Shown: positions 1-4,300 of the stretch, piece by piece
Position numbering within the stretch: position 1 is the first letter of the stretch
Layout: each line of letters begins with the position of its first letter
NCBI GenBank assembly: GCA_002371785.1
Contig: DFGU01000018.1
Location: forward strand, 1-5,553
Direction of reading: 5' to 3'
Source of the DNA: Bacteroidales bacterium UBA3742
GTDB taxonomy: Bacteria; Bacteroidota; Bacteroidia; Bacteroidales; Paludibacteraceae
Length of the DNA: 5,553 nucleotides
Notes under the pieces: generated by a model
The model's database searches: none
The model's input: only the letters and a program-made list of their open reading frames with translations
Told to the model about the DNA's origin: nothing
Translations under genes and position numbers: made by a program

Positions 1-103
1 GGCCCATTTGCCGGCCCATCTGCTGCTCCGTCTCCTGGCCCATCATCGGACTGCATAGCATCCCTACCAGTCCAACCCATACTATAAATCGCTTTCCTTT
101 CAC
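1..103 (-). CDS. Exported protein of unknown function, N-terminal 34 codons only
   Basis: The reading frame opens with GTG at 103-101 and stays open to the left edge. An in-frame TGA lies two codons upstream (109-107), so GTG is the only possible start before an internal ATG at 61. The translation begins MKGKRFIVWVGLVGMLC: a basic N-terminus (K2, K4, R5), then a hydrophobic core of about 12 residues, then SPMMG-QE, a plausible signal peptidase I site before Q23. C17 has no convincing lipobox, so an exported non-lipoprotein is favoured. The visible mature part is Gln/Met-rich (QQMG, RQMG). The gene starts 23 bp after the dut stop on the same strand and is probably co-transcribed with it. From memory, dut in Bacteroidales is often followed by a secreted tetratricopeptide-repeat protein, but too little is visible here to assign a family. 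The signal peptide is the main support for the gene being real. Confidence 0.6.
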   Translation of the reverse strand, partial: MKGKRFIVWVGLVGMLCSPMMGQETEQQMGRQMG

Positions 104-128
104 CTTTCAATTTTCAATTTTCACCTTT
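98..128. repeat. AT-rich spacer with short direct repeats between dut and the next gene
   Basis: TTTCACCTTT occurs at 98-107 and again at 119-128. Between the copies are two tandem CAATTTT units (108-114 and 115-121). The right copy overlaps the dut stop codon and the left copy overlaps the GTG start of the downstream gene. The repeat therefore fills the whole intergenic gap, including the translation-initiation region. On the minus strand it reads as an A-rich leader containing GAAAGG just before the GTG. Confidence 0.6.
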
Positions 129-561
129 AATTTCGTCCGCTATGCCCAAATCCGCCGGCGCCGCGTTCCGTCTCGCTCAGCGCCGTCACCTCCACCAGCT
201 CGGGCTGCTCGTGGCGTGCAATCACCATCTGGCAGATCCGTTCGCCCGGCTCGATGGTCTGCGGCTCCCCGCTCAGGTTGATGAGTATGACGCCCACCTC
301 ACCGCGGTAGTCCGCGTCGATGGTGCCCGGCGTGTTCAGCACGGTCAGTCCGCGCTTCAGGGCCAGGCCGCTACGCGGACGTATCTGGGCCTCGTAGCCT
401 ACCGGCAACTCGATAAACAGGCCCGTCGGGATCAACCGGCGCTCCATGGGCGCCAACGTGATGGCCTCCTGTATGTTACAACGTATGTCCATACCCGCTG
501 CCTGCTCGCTCTCATAGCGGGGCAGGGGATTATTGCTCTTATTGATGATCTTCAGTTCCAT
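127..561 (-). CDS. dut: Deoxyuridine 5'-triphosphate nucleotidohydrolase (dUTPase)
   Basis: Cytoplasmic trimeric all-beta dUTPase. It hydrolyses dUTP to dUMP and pyrophosphate, keeping uracil out of DNA and supplying dUMP for thymidylate synthesis. The 144 residues match the usual length of the family, and all five conserved motifs are present in order: motif 1 AAGMDIR (21-27), motif 2 PRSGLALKRG (62-71), motif 3 GTIDADYRGEVGV (79-91), motif 4 GERICQMVI (106-114), and the C-terminal P-loop-like motif 5 RGAGGFGHSGR (133-143). By comparison with the E. coli enzyme, D82 should activate the catalytic water and Y85 should stack on the deoxyribose. The ATG at 561 gives a standard N-terminus (MELKIIN). 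No Shine-Dalgarno is evident; the leader is a tandem octamer repeat. The gene lies 51 bp after the lipid kinase on the same strand and is probably in the same transcript. Nothing appears missing. Confidence 0.97.
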   Translation of the reverse strand: MELKIINKSNNPLPRYESEQAAGMDIRCNIQEAITLAPMERRLIPTGLFIELPVGYEAQIRPRSGLALKRGLTVLNTPGTIDADYRGEVGVILINLSGEPQTIEPGERICQMVIARHEQPELVEVTALSETERGAGGFGHSGRN

Positions 562-565
562 AATT

Positions 566-605
566 AATCTTCGAATCTTCGAATCTTCAAATCTTCAAAT
601 CTTCA
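566..605. repeat. Five tandem 8-bp units upstream of dut
   Basis: There are five head-to-tail octamers: AATCTTCG at 566-573 and 574-581, then AATCTTCA at 582-589, 590-597 and 598-605, followed by a partial AATTT. On the coding (minus) strand this reads as repeated TGAAGATT or CGAAGATT. It fills nearly all of the 51-bp gap between the lipid-kinase stop and the dut start, and ends four bases before the dut ATG. A transversal change (A to G in the last position) splits the array into two unit types. Such arrays can change copy number by replication slippage. Confidence 0.9.
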
Positions 606-612
606 AATTTAT

Positions 613-1494
613 TTAAAATCGCTTCTCAACGAGAACGCGCAGTCCGTCCTGCACGATCTGGATGTGGATATCTTTCTCCATGTCCACCGGATCGCCGTCG
701 ATATGGAAGGCCGAAGCCGTCTCACGCTCCACCCATATCTCGCGGGCACGGATCGTATCCATAAACAGGCTGTTGTCGATCGACTTGGTGAACAGCCTCA
801 ACGCCAGACCCGGTGCACCCAGCAGCGCGCTGCTACTCATGATGCAGATGTCCATCATGCCGTCCTGCACACTGGCCTTGGGGGCGATATAAGCCTCGTA
901 GCCCCACTGACTGGCGTTGGCAAAGGTCATCAGAAAGGCTTTGTGCGTCACGTCGATACCATCGCCCTTCAGGTGGTACACCTCCGGACGGTACAGCAGC
1001 ACGTCCTTCAACACGTTCTGCAGGTAGGTAGCAAACCCGCGTCGGGTCGAGCCCGCAAACTGGTCTGCTATCAGGGCATCAAAACCTGTGCCACACGTGC
1101 TGACAAACAGCCGACCGTTAGCCAGTCCGTAGTCCACGCTGATAGGCTCCGAGTGATTCAGCATTTCGATGGCGCGGTTGGTGCGCATCGGTATATCCAG
1201 ATGGCGGGCAAAACCGTTGCCGCTACCCATCGGCAGGATACCCATCGCCGTCTGGGTGCCCCTCAGACCACGCGCTACCTCGTTCACCGTACCGTCACCG
1301 CCCACGGCCACCACGGCATCAAAACCCATGCTCGCAAACTGACGGGCCAAATCCTCGGCGTGCCCCTGACACTCGGTGAAGACAATATTCTCCAACCACT
1401 GCTCGTGATCCAGGGTGTCACGAATCAACTTGGGCAACTTGCGTTTGTTCTGCGTACCCGAGATCGGATTGATAAGAAATGCAATATTTTTCAT
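613..1494 (-). CDS. Diacylglycerol kinase catalytic-domain (YegS/DagK-type) lipid kinase
   Basis: Soluble DAGK_cat-family kinase, 293 residues, the usual length for bacterial YegS/DgkB-type enzymes. Visible motifs are NPISG (9-13) in the first strand, the nucleotide-binding GGDGTVNEV (65-73), GILPMGSGNGFARHL (85-99), CGTGFDA (134-140), and the C-terminal HIDGDPV (264-270), where the acidic residues are expected in the active site. Family members transfer the ATP gamma-phosphate to diacylglycerol or related lipids, or to sphingoid-type lipids. Bacteroidota make sphingolipids, so a sphingosine or ceramide-type substrate is possible, but the sequence does not decide this. There is no signal peptide or membrane segment, so it presumably acts at the inner face of the membrane. 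The ATG at 1494 lies 20 bp from the -7 box of the leftward promoter, giving a very short leader. It is the first gene of the group that continues into dut. Confidence 0.93.
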   Translation of the reverse strand: MKNIAFLINPISGTQNKRKLPKLIRDTLDHEQWLENIVFTECQGHAEDLARQFASMGFDAVVAVGGDGTVNEVARGLRGTQTAMGILPMGSGNGFARHLDIPMRTNRAIEMLNHSEPISVDYGLANGRLFVSTCGTGFDALIADQFAGSTRRGFATYLQNVLKDVLLYRPEVYHLKGDGIDVTHKAFLMTFANASQWGYEAYIAPKASVQDGMMDICIMSSSALLGAPGLALRLFTKSIDNSLFMDTIRAREIWVERETASAFHIDGDPVDMEKDIHIQIVQDGLRVLVEKRF

Positions 1495-1514
1495 TGTTTA
1501 CGTAATATCGGGCG

Positions 1515-1546
1515 CAAAATTACAAAAAAATTTGCATATATCCAAA
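1515..1546 (-). promoter_or_regulatory. Leftward Bacteroidota-type promoter for the lipid kinase group
   Basis: On the minus strand the -33 element TTTG lies at 1546-1543 and the -7 element TAATTTTG (consensus TAnnTTTG) at 1522-1515, separated by 20 nt. The lipid-kinase ATG is 20 nt further on, so the leader should be only about 15 nt. The element overlaps the rightward promoter and shares its central 16 bp. Assignment rests on a match to the known primary-sigma consensus of this phylum. Confidence 0.8.
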
Positions 1547-1562
1547 AAAAATAGTAACTTTG
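1531..1562 (+). promoter_or_regulatory. Rightward Bacteroidota-type promoter for the DUF4301 gene
   Basis: The -33 TTTG lies at 1531-1534 and the -7 TAACTTTG at 1555-1562, with a 20-nt spacer. The predicted start of transcription is around 1568, leaving an untranslated leader of about 70 nt before the ATG at 1639, much longer than the leaders of the other genes here. The two -33 boxes of the divergent pair form the near-perfect inverted repeat TTTGCATATATCCAAA (1531-1546). Confidence 0.82.
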
Positions 1563-1592
1563 CAGCAAATTCGAGTGAAAAAGCTCGTTTAT

Positions 1593-1619
1593 ACACGTGT
1601 TTGCGCAAGTTTAATAAAC
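1593..1619. promoter_or_regulatory. Three abutting palindromes in the DUF4301 leader
   Basis: ACACGTGT (1593-1600), TTGCGCAA (1601-1608) and GTTTA-A-TAAAC (1609-1619) are perfect palindromes that abut with no intervening base, inside the predicted 5' leader. A small CGAG/CTCG stem (1572-1575 with 1584-1587) precedes them. They could be operator half-sites or leader RNA structure. No known regulator site is recognised. Confidence 0.35.
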
Positions 1620-1638
1620 CCTTAAAGCAATATTAACC

Positions 1639-2979
1639 ATGAATTTTTCATCATCTGATCTCATGCAATTAGAGGCTCGTGGTATCACCATCGAGCAAGC
1701 TCAGCAACAGTTAGACAGTTTCCGTACCGGTTTTCCGCCGCTGGACATCGTAGCACCCGCTTCGGTCAAGGATGGTATCCTGGCCCCGAAGAAAGAGGAG
1801 CAGGAGATGTATATCCGGGCTTGGCAAGACTATCTGGCCGAGGGCCACAAGATCCTGAAATTCGTGCCCGCTTCGGGTGCCGCCAGCCGTATGTTCAAGA
1901 AGCTCTTCGAGTACCTGGACAACGGCGAGGAGACCGAGGCTGTCAAGATCTTCCTGGCGCATAAGTCGGAGTTCGCTTTCGGACCGCAACTCGAGGGCAA
2001 AGAGGGACAAGAAGCCGTTCGCTACCTCCTGGAGGATATGCACTATGGCCGGCTGCCTAAGGGTCTGCTCCTGTTCCATAAGTACCGCGACGGCGCCCGT
2101 ACGCCTGCGCTGGAGCATATGGTAGAGGGCGCGCAGTATGCCGCTTCCGAGGGTAAGGTACATCTGCATTTCACCGTCTCTCACGAACATCTGCCGCTCT
2201 TCCGTCAGCATATCGCCGAGCATCTGACGGAGTACGAGAATCGCTATGGCGTCAAGTACGACGTGTCGTTCTCCGAACAGCTGCCTTCCACCGACACCCT
2301 GGCCGGCAACCCCGACGGAACGCCTTTCCGTACGGCCGATGGCAAGCTCCTCTTCCGTCCCGGCGGACACGGCGCACTCATCCAGAACCTCAACCAGCAG
2401 GATGCCGACGTCATCTTCATCAAGAATATAGACAACGTCGTGCCCGATCGCCTCAAGAAGGATACCATCCGCTACAAGCAGATCTTGGCCGGCGTACTCG
2501 TTACCGAGCAACGTCGCGTCTTCGAGCGTCTGCAAGACCCGTCGATAGATGATAAGGAGCGCGCCATGCTCATGCGCCCGATACGCGTGTGCGGCGTAGT
2601 GAAGAATACGGGCGAACCCGGTGGTGGACCCTTCCTGGTTCGTGAGGCTGATGGCACTATCTCGCGCCAGATTCTCGAGTCGAGCCAGATCAGCGATCCG
2701 CGTCTCATGGCCGAGGCTACCCACTTCAATCCCGTGGACCTCGTCTGCGCTACCAAGGATCCGGAGGGACATCCCTACAACCTGCCCGACTTTGTCGATC
2801 CCGCTACGGGCTTCATCTCCCATAAGTCTAAGGACGGCAAGGACCTGCTGGCACTCGAGTTGCCGGGTCTCTGGAATGGTGCCATGGCTAAGTGGAATAC
2901 TATCTTTGTCGAGGTGCCGGTTTCTACCTTCAACCCCGTCAAGGAGGTCAACGACCTGCTCCGCGACCAGCACTGCTAA
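1639..2979 (+). CDS. DUF4301 family protein, possibly nucleotidyltransferase-like
   Basis: A 446-residue cytoplasmic protein without signal peptide or membrane segment, recognised as DUF4301 from its conserved blocks: KFVPASGAASRMFKKL (74-89), GLLLFHKYRDGARTPALEH (142-160), FSEQLPSTDTLA (211-222), FRPGGHGALIQNL (239-251), ADVIFIKNIDNVVPD (256-270), VKNTGEPGGGPFLV (321-334) and GLWNGAMAKWNT (410-421). The biochemical function of the family is not known to me. Several blocks resemble UDP-sugar pyrophosphorylases: the SGAASRM loop resembles the glycine-rich GTRM loop, PGGHGAL resembles PPGHGD, and IFIKNIDN resembles the F-x-S-N-x-DN metal-binding strand. A sugar-nucleotide-type activity is therefore an inference, not an assignment. 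The ATG at 1639 has an A-rich leader with no Shine-Dalgarno. The gene has its own promoter, ends 5 bp before a strong terminator, and so looks monocistronic. It is divergent from the lipid kinase. Confidence 0.9.
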   Translation: MNFSSSDLMQLEARGITIEQAQQQLDSFRTGFPPLDIVAPASVKDGILAPKKEEQEMYIRAWQDYLAEGHKILKFVPASGAASRMFKKLFEYLDNGEETEAVKIFLAHKSEFAFGPQLEGKEGQEAVRYLLEDMHYGRLPKGLLLFHKYRDGARTPALEHMVEGAQYAASEGKVHLHFTVSHEHLPLFRQHIAEHLTEYENRYGVKYDVSFSEQLPSTDTLAGNPDGTPFRTADGKLLFRPGGHGALIQNLNQQDADVIFIKNIDNVVPDRLKKDTIRYKQILAGVLVTEQRRVFERLQDPSIDDKERAMLMRPIRVCGVVKNTGEPGGGPFLVREADGTISRQILESSQISDPRLMAEATHFNPVDLVCATKDPEGHPYNLPDFVDPATGFISHKSKDGKDLLALELPGLWNGAMAKWNTIFVEVPVSTFNPVKEVNDLLRDQHC

Positions 2980-2983
2980 ACAA

Positions 2984-3024
2984 AAAAAGAATCGCATCTC
3001 CCCACCGGAGGTGCGATTCTTTTT
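2984..3024. terminator. Strong, probably bidirectional intrinsic terminator
   Basis: An 18-bp stem (2984-3001 with 3007-3024) closes a 5-nt CCACC loop. One G-U wobble (T2997 with G3011) is the only imperfection. The 5' arm starts with an A-run and the 3' arm ends in TTCTTTTT, so either strand gives a hairpin followed by U residues. The plus-strand copy begins five bases after the DUF4301 stop. In the minus direction it would end the LRR transcript after it has crossed the repeat tract. Confidence 0.9.
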
Positions 3025-3138
3025 AGACCGGCTGCGCTTACTCAAAGAGTAAAGACCGTTCGCTTTGCTCACTGATAGAATATAGACTTGGTATGTATAG
3101 TTACGATACTGAATCAGTCTATCAGGCACTGAAAGTGC

Positions 3139-3207
3139 CGGTCTATCAGCGTAGCGGTCTATCAGTGAAACGGTCTATCAGTGCAACGGTCTATCAGCGT
3201 AGCGGTC
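3139..3207. repeat. Tandem array of 16-bp units, CGGTCTATCAG plus variable pentamer
   Basis: CGGTCTATCAG recurs exactly every 16 bp at 3139, 3155, 3171 and 3187, and a truncated CGGTC follows at 3203. The 11-bp core is identical in all four full units. The 5-bp joints differ: CGTAG, TGAAA, TGCAA, CGTAG. One more GTCTATCAG lies at 3117-3125, separated from the array by the GGCACT hairpin, which replaces the pentamer. The core is invariant and only the joints vary. Confidence 0.92.
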
Positions 3208-3213
3208 CTTATT

Positions 3214-3234
3214 CTTTTAGGCTCTAAAAGAGCC
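3214..3234. other. Overlapping, mutually exclusive hairpins
   Basis: CTTTTAG-GCT-CTAAAAG (3214-3230, 7-bp stem) and GGCTCT-AAA-AGAGCC (3220-3234, 6-bp stem) share bases 3220-3230, so only one can form at a time. They lie just downstream of the LRR gene on its coding strand. They may be part of its 3' end structure or simply repeat-element debris. Confidence 0.5.
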
Positions 3235-3239
3235 GGTCT

Positions 3240-3263
3240 AAGAGTGAAATTAATTTCACTCTT
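3240..3263. repeat. 24-bp perfect palindrome across the LRR gene stop codon
   Basis: The half-site AAGAGTGAAATT (3240-3251) is followed directly by its exact reverse complement (3252-3263). The last codons and the TGA (3258-3256) of the LRR gene lie inside the right arm. As RNA it would fold as a 10-bp stem with a 4-nt UUAA loop. No U-run follows on the minus strand, so it is not a classical intrinsic terminator. It could act as a 3' stability element or a dyad binding site. Confidence 0.8.
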
Positions 3264-4197
3264 TCACCTCTATCTGCAACTTCAGACATCCGGCAAACTG
3301 CGTGCGTCGCATCACTTTCTTGCATTCCGGCGCGATGCGGAGCAACTCCATCTCGTAACAGTTGCGGAACACGGCATCGCCCATCTCGGCCAGGCCCGCA
3401 CCCAGAGAGACCGTCTTCAGTCCCGTGCAGCCCTCAAAGGCTGACTCGCCCAGGATGCGCAGATGGTTAGGCAGGTCCAGCTCGCGCAACGCTATACAAT
3501 TACTGAACGCGCGCAGGCTTATGCGCGCGAGAGACTTAGGCCATACGATCTCCTCCAGCTTTGGGCATTGGTAGAACGCCTCGTTGTTGATCGTCGTCAG
3601 GTGGGCAGGCAGCGTGAGGCTACGCAGCTCCGAGCAGTAGGCAAAAGCTCTCTCGCCGATTTGCTGCAACGACTCAGGAAAGACGATCGTCTGCAGCGCA
3701 TGGCAGTGCATAAACAGGCCGAACTCCACGTTGCGCAGCGTCTCCGGTAGCACCACCGAATCCAGCGACGTGCAGTACTGAAACGCCCCTACGCGTATCG
3801 CTTGCATCACACGGGGCAGACTGACCCGCTCCAGTTGGTCGCATCCCGAGAACGCATAGGCGCCGATGATGCGGATCGACTCACCGAGCCGGACGCTCCG
3901 CAGTTCGTCCGCGCCCTTGAAAGCGGCATCACCTATCGCTACCACGGCGTAGCGGTTCTCACCCAGTACCACCGAATCCGGCACCACGATGTCGCCGCTG
4001 TACTTCGGCGCTTCGCCCGAAGGCGCCGTGAGTTCCACCTCGCCGTCCGGCGCTTGACGCAGCACGTGATAGGCCAGCCCGTCGGCTGTGAAGTCCTCTA
4101 TGGGTTTCGGCTTCTTGGCCTCCGCACCCGTGACGCCCACCAGGAGCAGTACCGCCGCCGTCAGAGCGGCAAAAATCGTATGTCTTGTATGTTTCAT
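3256..4197 (-). CDS. Exported BspA-type leucine-rich-repeat (LRR_5) protein
   Basis: A 313-residue protein. Residues 1-27 form a classical signal peptide: basic start (H3, R5, H6), hydrophobic core at about 8-22, and AEA cleavage before K28. Residues 28-87 are the N-terminal cap typical of BspA-type proteins (DGLAYHVL, YSGDIVVPDSV, YAVVAIG). From residue 88 come nine full repeats of 23 residues, the ninth one residue longer, plus a partial tenth, with the pattern IGxxAFxxCxxLxxVxLPxxLxx. Cys at repeat position 9 is present in all but the first. Proteins of this family mediate adhesion or protein binding at the cell surface or in the periplasm. The target here is unknown, and no lipobox or C-terminal sorting domain is seen. 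The frame is open further upstream to 4317, but the promoter (4254-4223) lies inside that extension and the signal peptide begins at 4197, so the ATG at 4197 is chosen. The gene is monocistronic. Confidence 0.92.
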   Translation of the reverse strand: MKHTRHTIFAALTAAVLLLVGVTGAEAKKPKPIEDFTADGLAYHVLRQAPDGEVELTAPSGEAPKYSGDIVVPDSVVLGENRYAVVAIGDAAFKGADELRSVRLGESIRIIGAYAFSGCDQLERVSLPRVMQAIRVGAFQYCTSLDSVVLPETLRNVEFGLFMHCHALQTIVFPESLQQIGERAFAYCSELRSLTLPAHLTTINNEAFYQCPKLEEIVWPKSLARISLRAFSNCIALRELDLPNHLRILGESAFEGCTGLKTVSLGAGLAEMGDAVFRNCYEMELLRIAPECKKVMRRTQFAGCLKLQIEVKE

Positions 4198-4222
4198 ACC
4201 TCGTTTCGCTACAAAAATCGTG

Positions 4223-4254
4223 CAAAGATAGTAAAAAATTTGCACGTATGCAAA
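4223..4254 (-). promoter_or_regulatory. Leftward Bacteroidota-type promoter for the LRR gene
   Basis: On the minus strand the -33 TTTG lies at 4254-4251 and the -7 TATCTTTG (TAnnTTTG) at 4230-4223, with a 20-nt spacer. The ATG at 4197 lies 25 nt downstream, predicting a leader of about 20 nt. This placement rules out a start further upstream for the LRR protein. Confidence 0.82.
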
Positions 4255-4270
4255 AAAATGTGTACTTTTG
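4239..4270 (+). promoter_or_regulatory. Rightward Bacteroidota-type promoter for mnmE
   Basis: The -33 TTTG lies at 4239-4242 and the -7 TACTTTTG at 4263-4270, with a 20-nt spacer. The two -33 boxes of this divergent pair form TTTGCACGTATGCAAA (4239-4254), with perfect 6-bp arms TTTGCA and TGCAAA. Transcription should begin near 4276, about 20 nt before the mnmE start and just upstream of its Shine-Dalgarno. Confidence 0.83.
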
Positions 4271-4283
4271 TAGTCGTTTTTCG

Positions 4284-4300
4284 AGGAGGGTACACCCTTG
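4284..4300 (+). promoter_or_regulatory. Ribosome binding site and TTG start of mnmE
   Basis: AGGAGG at 4284-4289 is a full anti-Shine-Dalgarno match, placed 8 nt before TTG at 4298-4300. No ATG or GTG occurs in this frame between the upstream stop TAG (4271-4273) and the conserved N-terminus, so this site decides the start. The bases AGGG (4287-4290) and CCCT (4295-4298) could pair around UACA, tying up part of the Shine-Dalgarno and the first base of the start codon. Confidence 0.75.

Larger units (their letters stand above)
3024..3240. repeat. Composite inverted/tandem repeat tract between convergent genes
   Basis: No gene is visible here. The tract is bounded by a perfect 10-bp inverted repeat, TAGACCGGCT (3024-3033) and AGCCGGTCTA (3231-3240). 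The left part carries GACCG at 3026-3030 and 3054-3058 and ACTGATAGA at 3071-3079. These are reverse complements of the CGGTC and TCTATCAG blocks that make up the right part. Three 15-nt hairpins of identical geometry (6-bp stem, 3-nt loop) are inserted: TTACTC-AAA-GAGTAA (3038-3052), GGCACT-GAA-AGTGCC (3125-3139) and GGCTCT-AAA-AGAGCC (3220-3234). The stretch 3080-3116 between the halves shows nothing recognisable. The tract resembles an extragenic palindromic element, but I cannot assign it to a named family. Confidence 0.75.

Noticed and set aside
142..567. Plus-strand open frame opposite dut
   Set aside because: It is a shadow of dut, whose five catalytic motifs are intact on the minus strand.
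562..612. A separate promoter for dut in the octamer-repeat spacer
   Set aside because: Several TTTG boxes occur on the minus strand, but no TAnnTTTG lies at the right distance; the nearest TAATTATG is imperfect and includes the ATG itself.
664..1554. Plus-strand open frame opposite the lipid kinase
   Set aside because: It is a shadow of the kinase gene and reads through both divergent promoters at its end; no family motif is seen.
2941..2948. AAGGAGGT, a perfect Shine-Dalgarno match
   Set aside because: It encodes conserved Lys-Glu-Val codons near the end of the DUF4301 protein, and no reading frame starts after it; a terminator follows.
1711..3129. A 472-codon open frame on the minus strand, antisense to the DUF4301 gene
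   Set aside because: Its protein has no recognisable motif, it runs through the terminator and repeat tract, and the opposite strand holds a clear conserved family with promoter and terminator. It is a codon-usage shadow.
3117..3207. CRISPR array
   Set aside because: The repeat core is 11 bp and the joints only 5 bp, two of which are identical. Spacers are far too short and no cas gene is present.
2980..3255. A small RNA gene or short coding gene within the convergent gap
   Set aside because: No promoter of the phylum's type and no start codon with a sensible frame is visible inside the gap; the structure is better explained by repeats plus a terminator.
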